Source: Dehalococcoidia bacterium
GTDB lineage: Bacteria > Chloroflexota > Dehalococcoidia > Lucifugimonadales > UBA3495
Assembly: GCA_022823105.1 (NCBI GenBank)
Contig: JAJDXU010000426.1
Coordinates: forward strand, 1 to 12,493
Direction of reading: 5' to 3'
DNA: 12,493 bases
This document shows positions 1-6,326 of this stretch, piece after piece (position 1 is the first letter of the stretch; each line of letters starts with the position of its first letter). The translations under genes and the position numbers were made by a program. The notes under the pieces were generated by a model, which was not told the DNA's origin, did no database searches, and worked only from the letters and a program-made list of their open reading frames with translations.

Positions 1-53
1 GTGTCAATACTAAGTTAGAAATGAGCCATTTGCGCCAAGTTAGAATTGAGCCA
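1..53. repeat. IS21 left end with two transposase-binding-like repeats
   Basis: The tip GTGTCA (1-6) is followed by two near-identical 17-bp direct repeats at 12-28 and 37-53, both of the form AAGTTAGAANTGAGCCA and differing at one base. The same motif occurs twice in inverted orientation at the right end. Multiple short repeats at each end are characteristic of IS21 and are thought to be IstA binding sites. The istB stop codon (40-42) lies inside the second repeat, so the end of the gene and the end of the element share sequence. Confidence 0.85.
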
Positions 54-858
54 CTTGGCCGTTGGAAATACCCTCCTCTTGGGTAGCGTTCAGTTGTTGC
101 GACGGGAAGAGTCCCGCCTGGCGTTTCTCCCGGAGCCGGTAGCTCTCGCCCCGGATGTTGAGGACGTGGCTGTGATGGAGCAGCCGGTCCAGCACCGCCG
201 AGGCGATCACCGTGTCGCCCAGCAGTTCGCCCCACTCGCCGAAGCCCTTGTTGGAAGTGAGGATGATGGAGCCCCGCTCGTAGCGGGCCGATACCAGGGT
301 GAAGAAGGCGGTGGCCGACTCCCGGTCGTAGGGCCAGAAGCCGAATTCGTCCACCACCAGCACCTTGGGCGACAGGTAGACCCGCATCCTCCGGTCCAGG
401 TTGTGCTCGGTGCGGGCCTTGCGCAGGTCTTCCATCAGGTCGTAGGCGCGGACGAAGTAGGCGCCCTGGCCATTCTCGATGGCCTTGATCGCCAGGGCGA
501 TGGCCAGGTGGGTCTTGCCCACGCCGGGCGGCCCCAGCAGCAGCACGTTGCTGGCCTCGGACACGAAGGCCAGGTTGGCCAGTTCCTTGACCAGGCGCTC
601 GTCGATGGAGGGCTGGAAGGCGAAGTCGAATTGCTCCAGGGTGCGTTGGAAGGGCAGGTGAGCCAGCCTGGTCCTGGTGGTGAGGTAGCGTTCCCGGCGG
701 GCGGCGACCTCGACGCCCAGGAGTTGGGCCAGCATGTCGGGATAAGGCAGTTGCTGGTTGGCGGCGGCGTCCAGGGTGTGGTCCAGGACTTCCACGGCCT
801 GCTTGAGTCCCAGGGTCTCCAGGTGCTGACGGGCCTGTTCCAGGGCGATAGTCGTCAT
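40..858 (-). CDS. istB: IS21 helper ATPase IstB
   Basis: AAA+ ATPase that assists the IstA transposase in target selection and strand transfer. From the chosen ATG (858) the protein has 272 residues, close to the family's usual 250-270. The Walker A motif GPPGVGKT is at about 109-116, Walker B VLVVDE at about 166-171, and the TSN sensor motif at about 201-203, followed by FGEWGELLGD (the usual form is TSNLPFGEW). The frame is open further upstream to 984, but that part is low-complexity Gly/Arg/Pro sequence overlapping istA. The start at 858 has a strong SD, GGGAGGTG, ending about 5 bases upstream. Its ATG overlaps the istA stop in an ATGA arrangement (855-858), typical of translational coupling. 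The stop at 40-42 falls within the left terminal repeat. No inactivating change is seen. Confidence 0.93.
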   Translation of the reverse strand: MTTIALEQARQHLETLGLKQAVEVLDHTLDAAANQQLPYPDMLAQLLGVEVAARRERYLTTRTRLAHLPFQRTLEQFDFAFQPSIDERLVKELANLAFVSEASNVLLLGPPGVGKTHLAIALAIKAIENGQGAYFVRAYDLMEDLRKARTEHNLDRRMRVYLSPKVLVVDEFGFWPYDRESATAFFTLVSARYERGSIILTSNKGFGEWGELLGDTVIASAVLDRLLHHSHVLNIRGESYRLREKRQAGLFPSQQLNATQEEGISNGQVAQF

Positions 859-2072
859 CGGGCACCTCCCACGGCGGCCAGTTCGTAGACGTCCAGGGGG
901 CGGCGTTCCACCTCGCCCACCGGCACCTGCACCGCCACGGCCTCCGGGCGGGGCCGGCCGTCGCCCCGGGGCAGACCGGCCCACTGGCCGGGCAGGATGA
1001 AGCGCTGGCCTTGCTTCTGAGCCCGGGGATGCACCGCGATGCGTTCACCGCCAGCCCAGATCTCCACCGTTCCCTGGCGCTGGCCCACCTGCACCGTAGC
1101 GCCCACCCACTTCCAATGCACCCCGTAGCGGGAGCCCTCCCAGCTGACGAAGCCGTCTCTGGCCACCTTGCGGTCCTCCCGCAGGTAGGGCGCCAGCGCG
1201 GCCCGGTCGGGCAGCCGGCCCAGGTGAGGCCGCTCCTCGGCCAGCATCTCCCCGGGCGCCCTATGGGTGGTGCCGTGCATCCGGGCGTTGGCCACCGCGT
1301 CGCACCACTCCAGGGCCTGAAGGTTGAGATCGGCGTCGTCGGTGAAGCGGATGCTGGGCCACATGTTGCGCCGCACGTACTTCACCCCGCTTTCCACCTT
1401 CCCCTTGGTCTGGGCCCGGTAGGGACGGCACAGCCGGATCTCAAAGCCAAGCCGCCGGGCGAAGTCCAGCATCCGCAGGTTCCACTCCACCTGGCCCTCT
1501 TCGTCCCGGCCCAGGGTCACCACCTTGGCGTTGTCGTAGAGACAGCGCCGCGGCACGCCGCCCAGGTACTCGAAGGCGTTGACGTGGCACTGGATGAAGG
1601 CGGCGGTGTCCGCCCTCCGCACCAGTTCCACGTAGCAGGCCCGGGACCAGCCCAGGGTCATCACAAAGACCCAGACCCGGTGCTTCTTACCGTCAGTTCC
1701 CACGTACCCCAGGCTGCCCCAGTCCACCTGGGCCTGCTCTCCCGGCGCCGTCTCGAAGCGCATGGTGGCCTGGGGCTGGCGGGGCCGGCGACGGTGCTGG
1801 ACGTAGTTGGTCAGGGTGGCGTAGCACCCGTCATAGCCCAGGGCCCGCAACTCCCTGAGCAACACCACGCAGTTCTCCAGGCCCTCTCCCATCCGCCGGT
1901 CAACGTGCCCGGTGTAGGCGTCCAGCTTCGATCCCCGGGACCGGCGCGGCTTGGGCACTATCGCCTCCGGTGCATTCAGGTACTTCAACACCGTGTTGCG
2001 GGCCAGGCCCAACTCCTGGGCAATGGCCCGGGCTGAGTAACCTTCCCCTTTCATCTCGTAGATCTCTTTCAA
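855..2072 (-). CDS. istA: IS21 transposase IstA (DDE recombinase)
   Basis: Transposase that binds the element ends and catalyses cut-and-paste or replicative joining. An N-terminal helix-turn-helix reads EIYEMKGEGYSARAIAQELG. The RNase H-like integrase core follows, with the DDE triad visible as D in QVDWGSLG (about 117), D in LYDNAKV (about 180) and E in KGKVESGVKYV (about 227). I chose the TTG at 2072 (405 residues) because AGGTGGA lies about 4 bases upstream; the frame is also open to a TTG at 2090 (411 residues). The C-terminal beta-barrel region (DGFVSWEGSRYGV) and the basic region are present, so it looks full length. It ends in an ATGA overlap with istB and is presumably co-transcribed and translationally coupled with it. 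Confidence 0.93.
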   Translation of the reverse strand: MKEIYEMKGEGYSARAIAQELGLARNTVLKYLNAPEAIVPKPRRSRGSKLDAYTGHVDRRMGEGLENCVVLLRELRALGYDGCYATLTNYVQHRRRPRQPQATMRFETAPGEQAQVDWGSLGYVGTDGKKHRVWVFVMTLGWSRACYVELVRRADTAAFIQCHVNAFEYLGGVPRRCLYDNAKVVTLGRDEEGQVEWNLRMLDFARRLGFEIRLCRPYRAQTKGKVESGVKYVRRNMWPSIRFTDDADLNLQALEWCDAVANARMHGTTHRAPGEMLAEERPHLGRLPDRAALAPYLREDRKVARDGFVSWEGSRYGVHWKWVGATVQVGQRQGTVEIWAGGERIAVHPRAQKQGQRFILPGQWAGLPRGDGRPRPEAVAVQVPVGEVERRPLDVYELAAVGGAR

Positions 2073-2143
2073 GTCTCCACCTCTCAGCAAGTCTGGCAGG
2101 CACCTCCACGATTGCTCCGTGAATGATCCCTGCCGGGTTGAGG

Positions 2144-2196
2144 TGGCTCAATTCCAACTTAGAGATTTTGGCTCATTTTAAAGTTAGAGATGACAC
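2144..2196. repeat. IS21 right end with two inverted copies of the terminal repeat
   Basis: Two copies of the terminal motif are present in inverted orientation, at 2144-2160 (reverse complement AAGTTGGAATTGAGCCA) and 2169-2185 (reverse complement AACTTTAAAATGAGCCA). The tip TGACAC follows at 2191-2196. The inner copy is nearly identical to the inner left-end copy; the outer copy is more diverged. This fixes the right boundary of the element at 2196. The istA promoter should lie between this end and the gene start near 2072, but I see no clear -35/-10 pair. Confidence 0.85.
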
Positions 2197-2376
2197 TAGG
2201 CGGGTCATGGGGCTGAATGGGGGCCGATGGCAGGGTTTTGGCGGCGATTTCCGTGGTATTGGCGGTCAGATGGGCAGGTTTGGGGGAGCGAGGTTCGCGG
2301 TGTTGGGAGGTGGGCATTGGGACGGTTGTCGCGGGTCCGGGTGGCGGGTTGGATATGGGGCGCTGGGTAATATGGT

Positions 2377-2602
2377 CAGGGCAATCGCGTCTTATCAAAC
2401 GACAGCGCCGCGATTGGAATTGGCAGTAACGGGCGGTGAATTCACAGGGATAAACAGGATGAACGGGATATTTTGATTTGGGAATTTTGGGGTTATGGAC
2501 TGGTTTCGGGGACTTTCAGGCTCCGAGGTGAGTGGCGATTATCATCCGACGGAATGCGATCCAGGAACCGACATCGTTTGTTTTGAAGACGCGATTGCCC
2601 TG
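2377..2602. mobile_element. MITE-like non-autonomous element, ISAs1-type ends
   Basis: A 17-bp inverted repeat, CAGGGCAATCGCGTCTT at 2377-2393, is matched perfectly in reverse complement at 2586-2602. The two ends are flanked exactly by a 10-bp direct repeat, GTAATATGGT, at 2367-2376 and 2603-2612. This is the signature of a transposition event: terminal inverted repeats inside a target duplication. The inverted similarity continues imperfectly inward (AAACGA on both sides). The 226-bp body encodes no protein. It contains a decaying 10-bp periodic repeat at 2444-2473 (ACAGGGATAA / ACAGGATGAA / CGGGATATTT). ISAs1-family elements have ends beginning CAGGG and 8-10 bp duplications, so that family is the likely source of the mobilising transposase (inference). 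No other copy is visible in the window. Confidence 0.8.
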
Positions 2603-2762
2603 GTAATATGGTACGGGCGGGGTAGGGGTTAGAGCAATGCGGTAATGTCGCTGGGTGGGGGTGTCTGAGCTGGGAGTTGTGGGGGCATTGGGTGATTATG
2701 GGAGGCCGATGGCAGGTCTTTTTGCCACCAAAGGCGGGTAAATCACCAAAAGTTGGGCGTTT

Positions 2763-2788
2763 TGGCACAGGCAGGAATGACTGTGCCA
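2763..2788. repeat. Short perfect hairpin, 8-bp stem
   Basis: TGGCACAG (2763-2770) pairs with CTGTGCCA (2781-2788) around a 10-base loop. No T-run follows on either strand, so this is not an obvious intrinsic terminator. It sits in gene-free DNA and may be part of a decayed repeat. Its function is unknown. Confidence 0.4.
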
Positions 2789-2947
2789 CCCGAATTGGGG
2801 CGGCTGGGGCGCTCGCAGTGACAGGTTGCGCAAAGCAGGTACTCGTGCGTGCGCCGCAACCACTGCCCGAGAACGGGGGAGTTGCTAACCCGCAAGGTAT
2901 GAGGATACACGGCACGTGACCACCCAGCTATATCAATAAACAAGTAG

Positions 2948-3336
2948 GCACTTCCCTGCGCGGGCCAGGCAACAGTTGGCCGCCGGAGATGTGCCGCAGG
3001 CGTCCGAAAAGGGGTTGGGCACCACCGCCCAGATCCTGAAGGCATCGCCGCTCAACGCGGATGGGAACACAGCCGCCACCGGCACTATCACAGGATCACC
3101 AGCCGACTCCGGACGGAAACGGGTGACTGTGATATCCGCCGCCTGTTCACCACAGCCGGCGCCCTCCGCAACAACTTCTACAGGAACGACATGCAGAGCG
3201 ACGACAGGGCGGATGGCCTGGACGATGTGGAGACCCTGCCGGGAAAACCCGGGCCCACGCTCGGCCCGGTGCAATTCTTTCCCCGAACTGAGTCGCGGGA
3301 TTTCGGGCTTTTGATTTTGCCGGGCTGCCGGGGATG
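2948..3336 (+). pseudogene. Possible decayed coding sequence, unrecognised
   Basis: A frame with no start codon near its beginning is open from about 2948 to a TGA at 3334-3336. Its second half reads like protein-coding sequence, for example CDIRRLFTTAGALRNNFYRN followed by an acidic stretch DDRADGLDDVETLPG, with GC-rich third positions. The adjacent frame over 2976-3120 also reads as plausible protein (ILKASPLNADGNTAATG), which would fit a frameshifted relic. I see no SD, no plausible start and no family that I recognise. It could equally be chance open sequence in GC-rich DNA. Confidence 0.22.
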
Positions 3337-3386
3337 AGGGCTGTGATACACTTTTGCGCGAATTCGGATAGATGACGCTGAAACCC

Positions 3387-3391
3387 GGAGG
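3387..3391 (+). promoter_or_regulatory. Ribosome binding site fixing the acyl-CoA dehydrogenase start
   Basis: GGAGG lies 7 bases before the GTG at 3399. The upstream in-frame ATG at 3372 has no comparable site, so the GTG is preferred. Confidence 0.7.
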
Positions 3392-3398
3392 ATGTCCC

Positions 3399-4553
3399 GT
3401 GCCCGATCTTACGTTGACCGAACAAGAAAAGATGCTGCAGAACCTGGTTCGCGATTTCGCCGAGCGGGAAGTCGTGCCGCGCGCCGCGGAGTTGGACGAG
3501 AAGGCCGAGTTTTCCCATGAAAATTGGCGCGGAATGGCTCAGCTGGGGCTGACCGGCATCGGCGTTGATCCCGCGTATGGCGGAAGCGGCGGGGGGTTCC
3601 GGCAGTCTTCGATCGTGATCGAGGAGATGGCGCGGGCCGACGTGGCGGCGAGCGTGACCCTGGCGGCGCACCTGGGCCTGGGCCTGGAGACCATCGCGCG
3701 GTTCGGGAATGAGGAGCAGAAGCAGCAGTATGTTCCGTCGCTGGCATCGGGCAAGGGCATCGCGGCGTGGGCGTTGACGGAGCCGGGCAGCGGTTCCGAT
3801 GCAGCAGCGATGCAGACGACGGCGACGCGGAGCAACGGAAGCTGGGTGCTGAACGGGTCCAAGCAGTTCATCACCAACGCCGAGGTGGCCGAGACGCTGG
3901 TGGTATTCGCCAACCAGGACCGTTCCATCGGCTATCGTGGGGTCTGCGCGTTTATCGTGCCGGCCGGGACGCCCGGGATGCAGATCAACCCGCAGCACAA
4001 CAAGATGGGCATCCGCGCGTCGAGTACGTGCGAGATCGTGTTTGAGGATGCCGAGATTCCAGCGGAGAACCTGATCGGTGAGGAAGGGATGGGATTCCGG
4101 TACGCGATGGACATCCTGGACTCCAGCCGGATATCCATTGCGGCGCAGTGCGTGGGCATCGGGCAGGCGGCGTTGGAGGAGGCAGTGCGGTACGCGCAGT
4201 TGCGAGAGACTTTCGGGCGCAAGCTGGCGCAGCACCAGGCCATCCAGTTCAAGCTGGCGGACATCGCGACAGGCGTGCATGCCGCGCGCGTCGCCACGAT
4301 GCACGCGGCGACGTTGAGGGACGAGGGGCTGCCCTTCATCAACGAGGCGTCCATGGCGAAGCTGATCGCGTCGGAGAACTGCAACAAAGCGGCGTACGAA
4401 GCAATGCAGATACACGGCGGGATCGGCGTGTTCAAGGAGTCGCGGATCGAGAGGATATTCCGGGATGCGCGGGTTACCACGATTTACGAAGGGACTTCGG
4501 AAGTGCAGCGGATGATCATCGCGCGGCAGGTGCTGGGGCAATATCCGGTTTAG
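3399..4553 (+). CDS. Acyl-CoA dehydrogenase
   Basis: FAD-dependent dehydrogenase that forms the alpha-beta double bond of an acyl-CoA and passes electrons to electron-transfer flavoprotein; cytosolic. From the GTG start it has 384 residues, the normal length for the short/medium/branched-chain group. In order: the N-terminal helical domain (DLTLTEQEKMLQNLVRDF), the middle beta domain with signature AWALTEPGSGSDAAA (about 124-138), and the C-terminal helical domain with RETFGRKLAQHQAIQFKLAD (about 269-288), MQIHGGIGV (about 336-344) and the catalytic-base motif IYEGTSEVQR, with Glu at about 364 in the short/medium-chain position. An in-frame ATG at 3372 would add 9 residues but lacks an SD. 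Substrate chain length cannot be told from sequence alone. The epimerase gene follows after 32 bases, so a role in branched or odd-chain acyl-CoA catabolism is likely. Confidence 0.95.
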   Translation: MPDLTLTEQEKMLQNLVRDFAEREVVPRAAELDEKAEFSHENWRGMAQLGLTGIGVDPAYGGSGGGFRQSSIVIEEMARADVAASVTLAAHLGLGLETIARFGNEEQKQQYVPSLASGKGIAAWALTEPGSGSDAAAMQTTATRSNGSWVLNGSKQFITNAEVAETLVVFANQDRSIGYRGVCAFIVPAGTPGMQINPQHNKMGIRASSTCEIVFEDAEIPAENLIGEEGMGFRYAMDILDSSRISIAAQCVGIGQAALEEAVRYAQLRETFGRKLAQHQAIQFKLADIATGVHAARVATMHAATLRDEGLPFINEASMAKLIASENCNKAAYEAMQIHGGIGVFKESRIERIFRDARVTTIYEGTSEVQRMIIARQVLGQYPV

Positions 4554-4585
4554 TGACCGAGACCATTTCGGGAGGGGGTTGACCG

Positions 4586-4996
4586 ATGGCCGAAGTGTGC
4601 GCAGTCAACTACGTTGACCACGTTGGGATCGCGGTCAATGACATTCACGCCGCTCTGGAATTCTTTTCGGCGAACTTTGGGACGCCCGATGCGGAGGTGG
4701 TCGAGATGGACGACCAGGGCGTGCGAGCGTGCCTGATCGCAGTTGGAGAGACGCGGCTGGAACTGCTGGAACCGCTGTCGCCGGAGTCTGCCGTGGGACG
4801 GTTCATTGAACGGCGCGGGGAAGGGCTGCATCACCTGGCGCTGAACGTGGACGACATCGAGGGGAAGCTCAAAGTCCTGGGCGCCAACGGGCTCTCGCTG
4901 ATCGATAATGAGCCAAGGCACGGGTTGTCGGGAACGATCGGGTTTGTGCATCCGCGCTCGGTGTTCGGAGTGCTGACGGAGTTGGTGGAAAACTAG
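4586..4996 (+). CDS. mce: Methylmalonyl-CoA epimerase
   Basis: Interconverts the (S) and (R) forms of methylmalonyl-CoA, feeding or draining methylmalonyl-CoA mutase. The 136 residues match the usual length and form two vicinal-oxygen-chelate beta-alpha-beta-beta-beta modules. Candidate metal ligands are His12 (VDHVGIAV), Glu59 or Glu62 (LELLEP), a His of GLHHLAL (82/83) and Glu132 (LTELVE). By known family members these would bind a divalent metal such as Co, Mn or Ni. The C-terminal HP-x(5)-GVL block (HPRSVFGVL) is also typical. The SD GGAGGGGG (4571-4578) lies 7 bases before the ATG. It probably shares an operon with the preceding dehydrogenase. Other VOC enzymes are possible, but the H-H-E pattern and length favour the epimerase. 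The mutase and propionyl-CoA carboxylase are not in the window. Confidence 0.88.
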   Translation: MAEVCAVNYVDHVGIAVNDIHAALEFFSANFGTPDAEVVEMDDQGVRACLIAVGETRLELLEPLSPESAVGRFIERRGEGLHHLALNVDDIEGKLKVLGANGLSLIDNEPRHGLSGTIGFVHPRSVFGVLTELVEN

Positions 4997-5040
4997 CGGG
5001 CCCACTCTCCCAGCGCAAAGACCGGCATCGACCATCGACC

Positions 5041-6057
5041 ATGCCCGCCCACGTTGTCTATGGGGACAGTTTCCTCGTGGCGGGGGTGGTCCGGCAGGTG
5101 ATCCGCGACGCCGGGGCCTCGGACGTGATGGATTCCAACCACCACCGGCTGTCGGCGGCGCAGGCGCAGCCGGCTGAGGCGGTGGCGACGTGCAACTCCC
5201 TGCCGTTCCTGGATGCGGTACGGCTGGTGGAGATCGAGGGAGCGTTGGCCACCGAGGAAAGCGCCGGAGGCCGGCGCGGTCGGGGCCGCGGAACCCGGCG
5301 GCAGACGGGGTCGGGATCGGGATGGATGCAGCTGGCAGAGGCGGTGCCGGAGATGCCGGACACCACGCTGCTGGTGCTGGTGGATGGAGAGGTGGCCGAC
5401 AGCAACCCGCTGCTGAGGGCGCTTGCCGAGCGCTGCCAGGTGCACAAGCAGTCTGCGCCAAGCGGCCAGGGATTGGGTCAATGGATCAAACGATCCGCGG
5501 AGGAGAGGGGCGGTTCAATCACACCGCCAGCCATACAGGCCATCATGGAAATGATTGGCAACGACCTGTGGACGCTGGACCGGGAGCTTGAAAAATTGTC
5601 CCTGTTCGCCACGGGAAGGGAGATCACGGAGCCGGACGTGCGGGCGCTGGTGCCCTACGCGCAGGAGGCCAACATCTTCGCAGCGGTGGACGCGATCATG
5701 GACCGGCGGCCGGGTGATGCTCTACGGCTGCTGGCGCAACTGATGGAGGAGGGGCGGGAACCGCTGTACATCATCGCGATGATCGAGAGGCAATTGCGGC
5801 TGATCGCGCTGGCGCGGGATCTGACGGACCGGGGAGTGGTGCAGCCGGAATTGGGCCGCAGGATGGGTGCGAATTCGGATTTTGTGGTGCGCAAGACGCT
5901 GGGTCAAGCGCGGCGGATGACGCTGCCGGAAATTTCGCTGAAGTACCGACGGGTTCTGGAGAGCGATCTGGCGATCAAGCAGGGGCGGTTGGACCCGGAG
6001 GTGTCGCTGGAGTTGCTGGTGGCGGATCTGGCGGGCGCCGGGGCGATTGCTACTTGA
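5041..6057 (+). CDS. holA: DNA polymerase III delta subunit
   Basis: Clamp-loader subunit that opens the beta sliding clamp for loading on primed DNA. The 338 residues match family length (about 320-345). Recognisable blocks are the N-terminal HVVYGDSFLVAGVVRQVI, the mid-protein TTLLVLVDGEVADSNPLLRAL, the DLWTLDRELEKLSLFA segment preceding the EITEPDVRALVP lid region, and the C-terminal collar-like helices (IIAMIERQLRLIALARDL and LLESDLAIKQG-type ending). An Arg/Gly-rich segment at about 75-94 (GGRRGRGRGTRRQTGSGSG) is an unusual flexible, basic insertion. No SD precedes the ATG. Instead a 7-bp tandem repeat CATCGAC-CATCGAC (5026-5039) abuts it, so translation may depend on read-through from the gene 44 bases upstream, or the start may differ. 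It is on the same strand as the two metabolic genes. Confidence 0.88.
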   Translation: MPAHVVYGDSFLVAGVVRQVIRDAGASDVMDSNHHRLSAAQAQPAEAVATCNSLPFLDAVRLVEIEGALATEESAGGRRGRGRGTRRQTGSGSGWMQLAEAVPEMPDTTLLVLVDGEVADSNPLLRALAERCQVHKQSAPSGQGLGQWIKRSAEERGGSITPPAIQAIMEMIGNDLWTLDRELEKLSLFATGREITEPDVRALVPYAQEANIFAAVDAIMDRRPGDALRLLAQLMEEGREPLYIIAMIERQLRLIALARDLTDRGVVQPELGRRMGANSDFVVRKTLGQARRMTLPEISLKYRRVLESDLAIKQGRLDPEVSLELLVADLAGAGAIAT

Positions 6058-6283
6058 TGAGCGCCGGCGCCGGCAACGGTGAATTTACGGGCAGACCGGT
6101 TGCTGGAGGTTTTGTATGGTGCCGGGCTGAGGTTCGGGCGGGTCCGGGTTGGCCGGGTTGCCTGTTCATTTGCGAGATCGGTTTCCAGGATGGGTTTGGG
6201 TCATGCCTGGCCCCGTACCTGCGCTCGCGAAATCTTTTCTTCCTGCCCCAGAGACGGCTTTGATGAGCATGGCCGGCATCACG

Positions 6284-6318
6284 GCGGCTTTCGCCAACGG
6301 GACGTTGGCGAAAGCCGC
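6284..6318. terminator. Perfect 15-bp hairpin, probable bidirectional terminator
   Basis: GCGGCTTTCGCCAAC (6284-6298) pairs perfectly with GTTGGCGAAAGCCGC (6304-6318) around a 5-base loop. It lies 8 bases after the stop of the minus-strand SulP gene and 226 bases after the holA stop, between convergent genes. There is no U-tract on either side, so it is not a textbook Rho-independent terminator. It could also stabilise the transcript 3' end. The rest of 6058-6283 shows no supportable gene. Confidence 0.6.
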
Positions 6319-6326
6319 GCACTGAT

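Larger units (their letters stand above)
1..2196 (-). mobile_element. Complete IS21-family insertion sequence
   Basis: The element is bounded by inverted ends that begin GTGTCA at base 1 and finish TGACAC at 2191-2196. It contains an overlapping istA-istB pair on the minus strand, the standard IS21 organisation. The length of about 2.2 kb is normal for the family. Both genes are open with intact motifs, so the copy looks potentially active. IS21 elements usually duplicate 4-8 bp of target. The right flank starts TAGGCGGG, but the left flank lies outside the window, so the duplication cannot be checked. The window starting exactly at the element's terminal base suggests either that it was cut there or that an assembly contig broke at this repeated element. 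Confidence 0.93.
2197..3398. other. Gene-poor, G-rich intergenic region
   Basis: About 1.2 kb lies between the IS21 end and the acyl-CoA dehydrogenase, and no open frame in it has recognisable protein similarity. From 2197 to about 2800 the plus strand is strikingly G-rich, with many GGG-GGGGG runs. One stretch, 2672-2702, has four G-runs separated by 4-7 bases, which fits a canonical G-quadruplex pattern. Short diverged repeats occur on either side of the MITE-like element: GGCCGATGGCAGG at 2219-2231 and 2704-2716, and GGG-N-GCATTGGG motifs near 2312-2322 and 2681-2692. The stretch 2800-2945 shows nothing I can interpret. The rest is listed separately (MITE-like element, hairpin, possible gene relic). 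No convincing promoter for the dehydrogenase operon was found. Confidence 0.6.

Noticed and set aside
46..888. Long plus-strand open frames across istA and istB
   Set aside because: They mirror the transposase genes in a complementary frame and contain no recognisable motif. The minus-strand proteins have complete catalytic motifs.
2743..3274. Minus-strand frames of about 100-113 codons between the MITE-like element and the dehydrogenase
   Set aside because: They have no SD, no recognised domain and mixed composition; they are typical chance frames in GC-rich DNA.
3147..4541. A 464-codon open frame antisense to the acyl-CoA dehydrogenase
   Set aside because: It is a shadow of a GC-rich gene. 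Its translation is rich in Arg/His/Pro/Leu without any domain, while the plus strand encodes a full, canonical dehydrogenase.
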